A DNA stretch of 64,000 bases from positions 806,001-870,000 of the forward strand of contig JAIWZP010000003.1 of assembly GCA_025201375.1 (NCBI GenBank). Reading direction: 5' to 3'. Under the pieces are notes generated by a model. That model had not been told where the DNA came from, made no database searches, and worked only from the letters and a program-made list of their open reading frames with translations. Shown one piece after another: positions 21,496-32,027 of this stretch. The position numbers and the translations under genes were made by a program. Position 1 is the stretch's first letter, and each line of letters opens with the position of its first letter. Origin of the DNA: Gongronella butleri (lineage: Eukaryota; Mucoromycota; Mucoromycetes; Mucorales; Cunninghamellaceae).

Positions 21496-22743
21496 ATGAC
21501 GTTTGGTTGCTCGTTTCACGGGAAGCGTGTTGCCGCGCTATTGTTTTTTGTGTGTATTTCGGTGCTCTTTTTAGTACAGCGGCCGTCGTCGGGCGCGCGT
21601 CACTGCCAGACGCCACGGTCGGTGGACACTAGCAGGGCATACACGTCGTCGAGCGGTCACGGGTCGTTGTTTTCGTCGTCGTTCGTGTCGTCGTGGCGCG
21701 GTGCCGGCAGCTTGTCGAGCGACTCGGTGTATTTAGACCTGAATATGCTGAATGCCACGGCGTCGGCCGCCAGCAACCAGGAGCGTGTGCTAGTGCTGAC
21801 GCCGTTGCTCAGGACCGATGCCATTAACCATCTCGACCGCTACTTTGAGCTCCTCGATCAATCGACGTACCCTAACAAGCTGATTTCCATCGCACTGCTC
21901 GTGTCCACGCGCAACGACGACGACCCTCTCCTGCAATCCGTCCAGCACATGATCCAGCGTCTCGAGCGCCGCTGGTTCCATGCTTTCCACGACATCACCG
22001 TGTACAACAAGGACTTTTTATACGACTTTAATACCAATATCGACAACGGCAAATTCGAATTGCAGCCCTACCGGCGCTCCATGATGGCTCGCGCACGCAA
22101 CTACCTCCTGTCCGCCGCTCTGGAGCCTGACCACAGCTGGGTACGAAAAAAAAGAGACAAAAAAGCCGAATAATCGTTATTGGTGCTTAGTTTTTTCCCC
22201 CTCGTTTTAGGTGGCCTGGGTGGATGTGGATCTTTCGCGATACCCCGCGACGATCTTTGACGACCTGATGCAACAAGACGTTGATGTGATTGTGCCAAAT
22301 TGCTTGCTAGACACGCCCGATGGCTCCTTTTGGGGCTATGACCGCAACAATTGGCAAGAAACGGACCATTCGTTGCGTTTTCAACATACCATTGGCGACG
22401 ACTTTGTCATGCTCGAAGGCTTCGATGACCAGCTAGCCACGGGCCGCTCGCGACTTGTTGATATGCAGACAAACGTCGGAAAAGACTACAAAGTGCCATT
22501 GGACGGCGTTGTAAGGACAGAAATAGAAAAAGCAAAGTGCTTCCACCCTATTCTCACCATTCGCTAATTGCACATTAGGGCACGACATTCACGCTTGTCA
22601 AGGCGCATGTGCATCGCGAGGGCGCCAATTTCCCATCATTTCCACTTCAGCATCAAGTCGACACAGAAGGATTTGGACGCATGGTCCGCATGATGGGCTA
22701 CGAAATGTATGGCCTGCCAGGCTACATTGTTCACCACGCATGA
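21496..22743 (+). CDS. Golgi mannosyltransferase, Anp1/Mnn9/Van1 family
   Basis: Exons are 21496-22140, 22211-22510 and 22579-22743 (369 residues from the chosen ATG). The reading frame is open upstream to 21298, but that extension is encoded by T-rich sequence that looks like leader DNA; starting at MTFGCSFHG gives a normal type II topology with one signal-anchor (about residues 12-30). The Golgi-lumen domain follows: ERVLVLTPLLRTDAINHLDRY, the RARNYLLSAAL motif, the VAWVDVDLSRYP segment with its metal-binding DxD, and a C-terminal block ending MGYEMYGLPGYIVHHA. This family builds the alpha-1,6-mannan backbone of N-glycans in the cis-Golgi, usually as a complex with a sister subunit. Which of Anp1, Mnn9 or Van1 it matches cannot be decided here. 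Confidence 0.88.
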
Positions 22744-23046
22744 GATGCCACTTGTGGCATTCAACCCGCTTTTGCATTACCCGCCACTCTATTTTCTCTC
22801 TCTTTTTTTTTTCCTGCTGCATCGACACACTGCCATCACGCGCTCCTCCCTTCCTCCATCCTTCATGTTATACCTAGATCATTTCACTCTTTTGTTTTCC
22901 TTGAATTGACACGCGATTTACTATTCTAATCAAAGCTTTTGCGATTTTTTTAATTGATGTAATAATCACATTGGTAAAGTGGGGGGATGAGGAGGGGAAA
23001 GATGGGGGAAGAGGGGTGCAAAATTCAATCGATGACTTTTTGCAAT

Positions 23047-24031
23047 CTACAAGTCTTCACGGACCTTGAAGCCAGGGCCGTAGGGCTCAGAGTTGAGGGT
23101 CGTGTACACACCAGGGGCGAATTCGCAGGTATGGCGGCCAGATTGGGGACCGGCCTTGATCTCCTTGCCAGCCTTCAGGTTGTCCAACAACTTCTTGGTC
23201 GTCTCGGGCGTGAGATCCTCCTAAATTATCAAAAAAAAAAAAAAAAAAAAAAAGGCACGAAACGAAATCGCGGTGAGCCCAAATGTCACGATTTTTTTTT
23301 TTTTTAAAAAAAAGGCAACTCATTCTTACATAATAGTCATCGTTGATGGCCATGACGGGGGCATTGGCACAGGCACCCGCGCATTCAACCTCGACCAACG
23401 TGAACATGCCATCCTTGGTCGTTTCGCCGACCTGAATGCCCAACTCGCTCTTGAGCGTGTCCAGAATCTTGGTCGAGCCACAGCCGCCCAATTGACAGGG
23501 CGTCGTCGTGCACAATTGCAAAAAGTACTTGCCCACGGGATTGCGGTTGTACATTGTGTAGAAGCTGTGATTTTTGGAAGCAAAACGTCAGATTTTCTGG
23601 CCATTGTGCTTTTAAATCGAAAAATATTGCTTACGTGGCGACCTCATAGACGCGCATGGGGGGTACCTCGAGCAAGCGAGCCACCTCGTTCATGACCGAG
23701 ATGGAGGTGTAGCCGTGCTGTCGCTGACCAAGATCCAACAAGGGCATGATAGCACCCTTTTTGTACTGGGGAGGGTATTTCTTCAGAATTTCTTCGATGC
23801 GCGTCTTGTTCTCGGCATTAAACTCGAACTTGAGGCTGGCATTGTTGTCGGCAGTGTCGCGGTGCTATGGATAAAAACAAAAAACAAGGTGTTAATGGCC
23901 ACAACCACCGCTAAAAAGCAGCCTCTTACAATGAAAAGCGCGTCCGACTTGGCGGCAGCCGACGTCTGGAAGAAACGGCGGGTGACTGGCACCTTGGCTG
24001 ATTGTCGAAGGACGGTACGAAGGGAGTACAT
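23047..24031 (-). CDS. NADH:ubiquinone oxidoreductase 24-kDa subunit (NDUFV2/NuoE), mitochondrial precursor
   Basis: Exons are 24031-23930, 23864-23635, 23564-23330 and 23220-23047 (246 residues). A basic, Ser/Arg-rich presequence ([20 protein letters not shown]) precedes the mature start. The [2Fe-2S] thioredoxin-like domain carries [11 protein letters not shown] and later [12 protein letters not shown], giving the four cluster Cys (spacing CxxxxC and CxxxC). It is part of the N module of complex I in the matrix, next to the FMN-binding 51-kDa subunit. Length and motifs are normal. Intron 3 (23221-23329) has long complementary A and T runs. Its presence shows that the organism has complex I. 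Confidence 0.95.
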
Positions 24032-26250
24032 CAATGTAACAAGGAAGAGGGGGGTGGAAAAAGGAAAGAAAAAGAGCAAAAAGGACAGCAAGCACAAAAA
24101 AAAAAAACCTTTGGATGGGCTCTGCAAGGGCCGGTCAAAAACAACAAGAGTGACTTGCACCCGCACAACCGGATTCAAATTCCGCCTCAATCGCTTCCGT
24201 TTGTGGGGACAATGGCCAAACAGGCGCAGCCGACGCTCAAAACAGCGTTCTATCCCCCCTTTCTTTTGCTTTTTTCTCATTGTCCGTGTTTGACAGCAAT
24301 GATAAATTTGGGTCTGTTCAAAGAAATGGTGCCAAAGGTGAAGATCCATGTTCAAAACAAGCAGATATTGCACGCATTTCAAAAGTGTCAGCATGAATTA
24401 CAAAAAAAAGTCGCTTTCTTCTTAATTTTAAGCTCTGATTGGCCGATTTTGCATTCAACGCGTGTGGGCAAAGCATCTCGCCTGCGCCTGCGCCTTCACC
24501 TCCATCAAATTTTGGAGGAAATCGAACTTTCAATCAGGAAAGCGCTCGATTAATCATATTAAACATGCCAAGTTAGCAAGTTACTAGCCAAACAAGCACG
24601 GAAACGCGTCCTCTTATGCCATCTCCATCTTGAAAGCCCTCATAGGATCCAATTCGCATTTGTTGCGCATCATTGCGGCGTGTAATTCGAAAATTCAATT
24701 TTGATCGTGACGAGCGCCCAAATCCAAAATCGAAAAATCAGGTCCCCAGAAATCTGCCAAAATTGCACACAAGAGGTATCGCACGGAGAAACCGCGGAAA
24801 ATGGCAAAAAAGAGCTGGATCAACCTGCTAGCTGACGAGAAATTCACGATTTTAGATAAAACTTTTAGCGCGAATTGCACGTGAAAACGCGCTCGTAGAT
24901 CATTGCCGACGCGTCCACTAGCAAGATACCTGGTGCATGGATTCGATAGGGGACTGGGACGTGTTGCTGGACGTTTGACGCGCTTTTGCACGCGTTCACG
25001 TTTTCCCGCACACAGGTTGTTCGCATCAAACCTGCACGGAGCTCATTTTTTGCAGTGATCATTGGTGGTCACATATGCAAGAGACTGTGCTCTTTCCGAT
25101 GGTTCCTGCTTTGCGGCCCTGTGACCAGTTTTCGTCGACTTTTCTTTGAGGTGAAAAAAAGATGCAAATTGCATTTTTCGCGACAGCCAGTCGACGCACC
25201 CCAAGTTTTATTGCTTTTCTGTCGGTTAATGCGGCGTGTTTACCATGTGGTAGAATTGTGTGGTGATCTGGGGACCTAAATTTATCCATTTGAAAATTCT
25301 CGACTACAACCCTTGGAAAATTCGTCATTTTGAAAATTGTCTGTTGCGCGCCATCCAGTGACCACAGCGCTCCAAATCTAGGCTCATTTGGATGAGAAAG
25401 CGTGCCGTCTGTTGGTCAAGCGAGCAAATGCTACTGTAGGAAACAAAGACATTGAGAATCGATAAAATAGCGAAAATAAGCTACGCCATGTTCTCGACGA
25501 GCAACTCCTTCATCTCCAGGTTTTACAGCTGCAACGAGCAATTCTTTCAAAAAACGCTCAATTTTTCTGCCGCAAGTTGGATGCCCGTAAGCTAAAGGAA
25601 AACTTTAAAAAGGCATTAAATAGCAAAATCGCAAAAATTCAAATTATGGGTGCTACAACGAGCCAATCTCTGTGCAAATTGAATAAAAGGGGTAAGGTGA
25701 GGTGGTAAAAGAGGATTGAAATTAGGGGGAGGGGTGATTCTGCTGCAATGCCGTTGCATTGTCTAAAAAGGTCCCGGAAAGATCGGTAAATCTCATTTGA
25801 AGAATGCGCCCCATAGGTATGCATCCGTCCAAGACGATCCATCTGATGATACGCGCACCATGCCATACTTAATGACTCGAAATAATTGTTTGCACACGGG
25901 TGCAAAGGTCTTGGATTATTTTTGAGGTTATCTTTGACGCAGAACGGACAAAAATGATCTGAAACGAAGGAAAAAAAAGTGGATCGGGCAGCTGAGCTGA
26001 AATTGCCCCGCTTTTCTTCGCACCAACTCTATTAGCTTTGCGCAGTAGTATGCTGATCAAATCGCATTTGACAATGCTCGTCGGCTATAAGCGTATGATA
26101 TAGCCAATTATCCCTTTTTTTTTCAATCAGAATGGATTGATAAATATTGTTTTTTAGTAAAGAAAATAGAATTGAGAATCTATGAGGAGCAATTGGGCTT
26201 TCCAGAAGGACCATGATGTCATGCTCTTTTTTTTCAGGATGTTGCTTTTC
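24032..26250. other. AT-rich intergenic region with a dispersed-repeat copy
   Basis: No gene is supported. 24032-24600 holds the NuoE promoter region, 24694-25345 is a repeat copy, and 25346-26250 is AT-rich with weak resemblance to sequence following repeat copy 1 (for example GCTACAACGAGCCAATCTCTG near 25652 against a similar string near 9250). Confidence 0.45.
24694..25345 (+). repeat. Dispersed repeat family, copy 2
   Basis: It matches copy 1 (8279-8960) in order and orientation and copy 3 (41290-41960) in inverted orientation. It includes GCGTCCACTAGCAAGA, GACGTTTGACGCGC and ACCATGTGG..GAATTGTGTGG. Confidence 0.7.
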
Positions 26251-27555
26251 TTATTTGCGCACGCAGCCGGTCTTTTTGGTGAGGGCCGAAGGGCAGGTGA
26301 CTTGCTGGAAAGACACAGTGGGGTTGTCAGCATTCTTGAACCAGGTGAATCTGAAGTGCAGGGAAGCCAATGGGTCAGTATGCATGTTTTCTTTTTTTCA
26401 TTTATTCAGATATTTACCTCCATTCACAGCCAGGTTGGAGTGCCTTGGGCAGCTGCGAGCATTCCGAAATGGAACTGACGCCGCCATATCGAGCACCCCA
26501 TCCATCAGCAGGCGTGCCCCACTATGTATAAAAATCAAAAAATATGTCAAATAAAGAAATGAGATATTTTTCTTCCTTTTTTTATATTTTTACCTGAGAC
26601 TGACACGCATTGTAGATGCCAACACCGCCACCAGGAATTTGCAGATCGAACTGGTTGCTGCCCAGGTCGCCACCGGTGTTTGTGGCCTGGACAATCATCT
26701 TTTTGCCGGCCACGGCGCCGGACGTGAAGGTCAGCTCGTAGCATGCGCAGCACCAGCCCGACTCGCTGGAACCAGCAATGTTGGCTGCCGCAAAACCATA
26801 GGCCAAATCGTCATTGATGGCCCAGGGCTGGTTGCTGTTGCAAGTGTAAGCGGCTAATTGGACAAATTGATGCGTGAGCAGGGATTTGCGCAAGTACGCG
26901 ACGCGTTTTTTTCGCGTCTTTTCATAATTTTGTCTTCTTACTTCCACCAATTGCGGAATTTTGGGTATTTGCATCGAGCAGGGTGACGCCGTCCTTTGCA
27001 CAGCTGCCGACGGGCGACGAGACGGATGCCTTGCCGGGCCAGGCGCAAGAGGGCTTGGCGCAATCAAAGTAATGCGTCGTTTTGCCTGTGCCGGAGGCGC
27101 CACCAGGCACCGTCGCGACCGATGTGGGTGCGGACGAGGTTGTGGTCGACGCGTGTGTGGTGGTTTTGGGCTTGGCAGCGCTCGTCGTTGTGTGTTTCGC
27201 GGTCGTCGTGTGCTTGGCGGTCGTCGTGTGTTTCTTAGTCGCGTGCTTGGTAGTTTTGTGCTTGACAGTCGTCGAAGCATGGCCGCTGGCAGACCCTGCA
27301 GGCAGGCACTGCGAATAATACACATTGTCCTTTTGCGGCACGCATGTGTAGCCCTTGACGCAGCATTTGGAACCGGTCCATTGCTTGCCTATTGAAAAAA
27401 GGGGTGAGAAAGGCTTGTTTTAAGGAAAAAAAAAAGCATTTACCGCCGCATTGACCGTAGGCCGGGCTGCATTCGGCGTTGCGTGGTTCGATGACCGCGG
27501 CTTGCACGGATGCGACAGCCATCGTGATGGCGTAAATGATGGTGGCGGGCTTCAT
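26251..27555 (-). CDS. Secreted endoglucanase, CBM1 plus GH45 cellulase
   Basis: Exons are 27555-27444, 27388-26942, 26853-26594, 26521-26418 and 26350-26251 (340 residues). A signal peptide (about 1-19) leads into a CBM1 (about 25-65) with [16 protein letters not shown] Lys/Thr/His-rich linker with repeated KHTTTA units follows, then a GH45 domain from about 128. The nucleophile-side motif is [14 protein letters not shown], and [10 protein letters not shown] contains the second catalytic Asp; [11 protein letters not shown] and the terminal NADNP block also fit subfamily A. The enzyme cuts beta-1,4-glucan with inversion, outside the cell. Unusually, the second Cys of the normal DCC motif is Ala, and its usual disulfide partner is also absent. 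Confident in family; start supported by the signal peptide and a TATA box upstream. Confidence 0.94.
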
Positions 27556-27625
27556 TGTTATAATAACGAGGAAAAATGGAGATGAGATGAATAAAAAATC
27601 CTGTTTTTGCGCGCAGAGGTGTTCC

Positions 27626-27635
27626 TCATTTATAG
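27626..27635 (-). promoter_or_regulatory. TATA box of the GH45 gene
   Basis: On the minus strand this reads CTATAAATG, about 75 bases before the start codon at 27555. Confidence 0.55.
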
Positions 27636-28318
27636 CCTTTGCGTCGCGTCGCACAGATTTGCGCCCTGCCAATTGCTCAATGGCCCTCTATGGCATTTCC
27701 CAATGCTCCAAGTATGGAGGATCCCAGTCCTGCGGAAATTTGCAAGGTTTTTTTCACCGACAATGCATCGATTTCATCTGCCACCAATTTACAACGACGT
27801 TCTGGAACAAGCGCATTGCCATTGCCTAATCAGGGAAGCATAGTGCCTGGTGTTTTTTTTCTTTTTCATGGCCATTTGACAGGCATGCAGATGCTCTGTC
27901 GATCAATTTTGCCCTTTCATCCTCAAATTGCCTCTTTTCGATCTTCAGACGAATGCAATTGAAAGGGAATTCACCGATTCGATGGCACAAAAATGAATTG
28001 ACACGCGTCGCGTCACGTCGAAATGCTCAGCGCCCTTCTTTACATGATGTTTTGCATGCAAATAGGCGATCTGTAATGCTGATTTGGGCAACTTATAAGC
28101 CCTGGGCACTTTTTTTTACGGATGGCTGCAATGCCTAGGGAGGAAACAGATATGAATAAACGAAGAAAAATCGGCTCAATTCCGCAAACATCTTGTAAAT
28201 CGACACAAACTAAGCCCGGGAAGATGCTGTTTGCTTCATTTCCGAGCAATCAAGCATTGTGGCACACGTAACAATGGCCACGGGAAACTTTGCCCTTTTT
28301 GGCTCTCGTCGTACCATT

Positions 28319-28601
28319 GTTGAATGGGGCATCATTATGAACGATGCGGTCGTCTTGCCCGCTTTTCTCAGCGCGACACAAAGGATACATTGAAGACACG
28401 CAGAAAAGGGCCCGCACCTGGCGTAAAGAAAAATGCAATGCCTCCTTTGGATCATCCATGCACATCATTTCTCCTAATGCATATGCTCATCATTTCTCCT
28501 AACGCATACGTATTTTGCTTTCTCAAGCAAGTCATATTTTTTAAAATTCGGACTACATATCGACATGTCAAATACCTCTTGAAGGAGGGCTAGTGGTTAC
28601 C
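28319..28601 (+). repeat. Direct repeat B, left copy, beside the 4CL pseudogene
   Basis: Begins TTGAATGGGGCATCAT and ends CTAGTGGTTACC. It shares ordered blocks with 29006-29302, such as CTTGCCCGCTT, CGACA(C/T)..CAAA and GAAGGAG.GCTAGTGG. Confidence 0.75.
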
Positions 28602-28615
28602 TGTTGTCATCTTAC

Positions 28616-28998
28616 CGCCCTTTGCTGCGCCGATGGTGCCACTCGAGTATAAGATCAAGGCGACATTCTCGTACAATACGATACCGGCGGGCGCCGTGGT
28701 AATTCGGCTGCCGTCCTTGGGGATCAAGGCATTAAAAGGCACAATGGCATCGCTTGTCACCAAAGAGAAAGACGTGCTCTCGCGGAATGCCGACCTGGCT
28801 GCATAGCTTCAGAAGCACTGGCAGCAATGCAGGGATGGTGACCAAGGCATTGGCACCCGAATTGGACAGCTGGTGGAGGAACTCGCGCACCGCGTACCAG
28901 AATTATTTAATATTAAATAAATAATAATAAATAAATAAATAATAATAGTAAGTATAAAAAATGAGTCGAGCCTCGCTCCATAGATTTGGCACCTTATT
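28616..28998 (-). pseudogene. 4CL-like ligase pseudogene fragment (exon 2 and part of intron 1)
   Basis: Nearly the whole stretch aligns with exon 2 and intron 1 of the intact gene at 32028-34120 (there 33429-33790). The YSSGT.GAAKG phosphate-binding segment is still readable. A 5-base deletion near 28764 and a 1-base deletion near 28898 shift the frame, and no other exons accompany it. Because an intron is retained, this is a DNA-level duplicate rather than a retrocopy. The intron part has been interrupted by an AAT/AAAT microsatellite. It lies exactly between direct repeats B. Confidence 0.85.
28905..28949 (+). repeat. AAT/AAAT microsatellite
   Basis: An imperfect run of AAT and AAAT units lies inside the intron-derived portion of the pseudogene; the parent intron lacks it. 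Confidence 0.7.
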
Positions 28999-29005
28999 GC
29001 TATAG

Positions 29006-29302
29006 TTGAACGGGCATCATCATGCACAACACGCGGTCATTTTGCCCGCTTCGCAGCGCGGCACAAGTTATACACTGAGGAAATGTAGAAATGACTCGCG
29101 CTGGGCGCAAAAAAATGCAGTAGCTCCACAGGATCATCCATGTAAATATTTACTCCTAATGCAGTATCCCCGTGGTGGAACATCCTTTTGCATCTTTACT
29201 TCTCTTAATTTTTCTACCATTCTCGACATGGCCGGGAAGTCATTTTGATTCAATGCGGACTTCGACATATCAAAATATTTTGAAGGAGAGCTAGTGGCTA
29301 CC
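29006..29302 (+). repeat. Direct repeat B, right copy
   Basis: Same orientation as 28319-28601; begins TTGAACGGGCATCAT and ends CTAGTGGCTACC. Confidence 0.75.
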
Positions 29303-29651
29303 GACGTTTTTTTTCGAACTATTCTATCACCTCTCTCGTAGAATTTCGGGTAAGAGCAAGTGATGGCATATCAAGAAAACAAAAAAATAAAATATTAGGG
29401 GAGGAAATGTACGCGATTGATAGGAGGCACTGCATCATTTTTATCCTGGAGGAGTCGATTTTACATAAAAGGGTCACGCAGGACTGCTCGAAGTGGAGAT
29501 TGATGGGAGGCGCTGCATTTTTTTTAACATTGGAGGAGACAATTTTCCTTTTTACACAACAGGGCGACGCAGGATAACACGGAGTGCAGGGGGATTACCA
29601 CAATGCATTGCATGCACTTGTCTAAATATGATATTCAGACGCATAATCATA

Positions 29652-29657
29652 TATAAG
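29652..29657 (+). promoter_or_regulatory. TATA box of the 29711 gene
   Basis: TATAAG lies 59 bases before the ATG at 29711. This also argues against the in-frame ATG at 29663, which is only a few bases downstream of it. Confidence 0.55.
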
Positions 29658-29710
29658 AGTGGATGCCATCCACAAACGAAAACTTATTTTTTTTTCATTT
29701 CGTACACAAA

Positions 29711-30475
29711 ATGCTTACAAGATTTCTTTTACTTCTCTTTGCGCCGTTTTGTTTAGCCAAGTTTGATTTGGCGAAATTCACGGAGTCGCAGCCTTGCGAA
29801 GATGTGGCTAAGTCATCATTACTTAATGGTGGAACGCTTGCTTGCAATAATGGGCACCCAAAAACGTGCACTACTATTGCCGAATGCAAAGGTCTCGAAA
29901 GCCAGTGCCCAAAGAAAGATGCCAAACTTACATGCAGCCCGATGTCAAGTATCAAGTTGTGTACGTGTGGTCCAATCCCGCCCAAAATCTCGGATGAAAA
30001 GACTTGCAAAACAGAAAATGACTGTCCAAAGTGCGATTACAAGAAGAAGTGCTTTCAAGGCAAATGCTATTGCGAAGCAAGGCCATACCGTTGCAAAGTG
30101 GGTCAAGTCGGAGCGTGCCTCAAGAATGAAATGTGTGATCCATTGAGTTCAATGTGCATTCCTGAATCCAAATGCGCGTTTTTCGGCAAGAGCTGCGCCA
30201 AGGAGGGCTGCTGCGTACCCGGACATGGTGAATGTCATCTACGAAAGGGATCCAAAGAAAAAATATGCGTGAGATCGGCCTTCTCAGGCGAAGACTGCTC
30301 AAAACTCGGGTGTGAGGCCAATACCGTATGTCTCAGCAACAAAAAGTGTTCGGCTTATTATGGTGGCACCTGTTTTAGCCAAGCAGAATGCCCGACTGGA
30401 TCGACCTGCACAGAGGCCGGTGCGCACGGCAAGCTATGTCTCTGTGACAATGGATTTCAAACCAGATGTAACTAA
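29711..30475 (+). CDS. Secreted Cys-rich protein, intronless, unknown family
   Basis: A single exon of 254 residues. The signal peptide is MLTRFLLLLFAPFCLA. The mature part carries about 34 Cys (roughly 14%) in several short modules, such as NDCPKCDYKKKCFQGKCYC, SCAKEGCCVPGHGEC and GGTCFSQAECPTGSTC, each ending with a CxC or CxxxxC pattern. These resemble EGF-like, Dickkopf-like or other small disulfide folds, but no named domain can be assigned. There is no GPI-like C-terminus, so it should be freely secreted. It is unusual here in having no intron. It sits in a region of pseudogenes and repeats, which suits a fast-evolving secreted protein, but effector or wall functions are speculation. 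Confidence 0.75.
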   Translation: MLTRFLLLLFAPFCLAKFDLAKFTESQPCEDVAKSSLLNGGTLACNNGHPKTCTTIAECKGLESQCPKKDAKLTCSPMSSIKLCTCGPIPPKISDEKTCKTENDCPKCDYKKKCFQGKCYCEARPYRCKVGQVGACLKNEMCDPLSSMCIPESKCAFFGKSCAKEGCCVPGHGECHLRKGSKEKICVRSAFSGEDCSKLGCEANTVCLSNKKCSAYYGGTCFSQAECPTGSTCTEAGAHGKLCLCDNGFQTRCN

Positions 30476-30799
30476 CATTTGCGAAAACGCGCTCCAAAGA
30501 ACGCATAGCCCTAGCGCGCTCGTTCTTTTTTTTTTTTTTTTTTTTTGTCTTTCAATGGATATTGTGATCAAATCCATTTCATTGAGGCTTTAATAAATAT
30601 CTTGTGATCAAACCCATTGCCTTGAGGTTTTAATAAATATAAAAATACATCCAGATCTTTATTATACATAAGGAGGGTGAGCCATTTTTTGTTGTCGTTT
30701 ACAGTTTGGCCGATGTCTGCCACTGACCTGCTTGTCCTTGGTTCATTGCTTAATGTCTTCTAATTATTATTTTTGAGAGGCTCTTGGATAAAAAAAAAA
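30476..30799. other. Intergenic sequence, no gene seen
   Basis: Three-prime flank of the Cys-rich gene, with a T run near 30525-30546 and two near-identical strings GTGATCAAA.CCATT..(C/T)TTGAGG.TTTAATAAATAT about 45 bases apart around 30565-30640. Confidence 0.45.
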
Positions 30800-31290
30800 A
30801 GGGGGGCACTCATATTTTCATTAAAGCGTGGAGCCTCGGAGTCACTCGACGTTGCTGTGGTGAATGTCGTGATTGGCGGCGCCAAGGCATGCGCAGCTTG
30901 ATCAGTGAATGGAATCTCGGGGCCACTCGATGTGGCTGTGGCGAATGTCGTGATCGCTGGCGCTGGCTTTTTATGATCGTGACATCTCGCACGCCCGCAA
31001 TATCTGTCAATTGTTTCAATTCCAAGACGCAATCGCTCTTGAAGCCGAATCCCATGTGGTTGCTCTTCTTGTGTATGCCATCACCGACATAATCACCAAC
31101 AAAGAAGGAGTTTTTTGGTCTGTTCAGCGCCGTGTCGGCCTCGGGGAGCGCGCTTGGGGGCGTGGACGGGCCTGCAACTTCAGTCGCATTGTCCGCGGCA
31201 ATTCAACGTCCTTTTCCACGTCAATCGTGTCGTCGTTAACCGAGCTTTCTTCATCGCTAGACCAATCGTCGTCTTCTGCGCATCCAAAAA
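30800..31290 (-). pseudogene. Decayed protein-coding region of unknown family
   Basis: The minus strand shows three consecutive stretches with protein-like composition in different frames and no intron signals between them: an acidic piece (DDDWSSDEESSVNDDTIDVE), a central piece (SFFVGDYVGDGIHKKSNHMG and following FGFKSDCVLELKQL), and a Ser/Thr-rich piece with two copies of ITTF.TATSS. Two frame shifts would be needed to join them. A possible acceptor AG precedes the first block near 31280. This looks like a recently broken gene; the family is not recognised. An assembly error could give the same picture. Confidence 0.4.
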
Positions 31291-31395
31291 AGGGGGAACA
31301 CGGCCACGCCGACCACCGTGTCGACGCCACCACTCGATTTCCGCGCAGCCCTGTCATGTCATAGCGCCAAGAAGCGCACGACGCCGCCATGAAGA

Positions 31396-31456
31396 TTTTT
31401 TATAATTGGTCAGACGGCAATCTCCTTGGCCATTGCAGGTGAGGTTTCCACACGGC
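31396..31456 (-). pseudogene. Short 4CL-like C-terminal fragment
   Basis: About 60 bases match 35108-35180 in the last exon of the gene at 34978 (TAATTGGTCAGACGG and TCCTTGGCCATTGC are shared), with about 15 bases missing. It encodes the AMAKEIAD segment region only. It lies just before the duplicated 3' flank of the next 4CL-like gene, so it is probably the stump of a third tandem copy. Confidence 0.65.
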
Positions 31457-31474
31457 AGAAAGAGAGGTGTCTCC

Positions 31475-32027
31475 GATAACTAGGCTAACAATTCAATGGC
31501 ATTGGCATCATTTTCATGCCACAAATCCTTTTGGTCATGTTTGCTGAACTGAGCGCTGGCGTCTGGGAGCCAATTTTTATTTTGTCAGAATTTCTCCCTA
31601 GCTTCCTGTAATGTGATCGTTGCGAGATTAGCATCAATCTCATCGCTTTGCGCGCTAAACACATCAATTGTCACATTGTAAGCTGTATTTTGCTGCTGAA
31701 ACGTCATGGACACTCCCTTTTTTCGTCGTGATTTTCTTGAAACTTGCATTGAGCCGCGGCTTTCCTGACTGTATTTGGGTCACTTTGTGGAATTGGTGCG
31801 CAGCACGACGTACTGCACAATCCAGAATGTCGCGCTGCAGTCGGCTTCGCGTCCTAAGAAAACGAGTATTTTTTCATTATTTTTTATTTTAAAAACGCAT
31901 GCACAAATAAATACCTGTATGCCTGAATGCTGTGGACTTTGTCGCGGTCAAAACAAGTGCTTTTAATGGGTTGTTTATTGTTAAAATACATGATATGCTA
32001 CAAACATTTGAGACTCAATTTGCTCAT
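31475..32027. repeat. Duplicated 3' flank, copy next to 4CL-like gene A
   Basis: Shares ordered blocks with 34432-34977 (ATTCAATGGCATTGGCATC, TTTTCATGCCACA, CATTTTGCTGCTGAAAC, GTGCTTTTA.TGGGTTGTT). It lies downstream, in gene direction, of the ligase at 32028. Confidence 0.75.

Larger units (their letters stand above)
27636..29651. other. Region between GH45 and the Cys-rich gene: direct repeats and a pseudogene, no intact gene
   Basis: The first 680 bases hold nothing recognisable. The remainder consists of two direct repeats (28319-28601, 29006-29302) around a 4CL-like pseudogene, then AT-rich DNA leading to the promoter at 29652. Confidence 0.5.

Noticed and set aside
29663..29710. Earlier in-frame ATG for the Cys-rich secreted protein
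   Set aside because: It lies only a few bases after the TATA box and would hide the signal peptide behind a polar extension.
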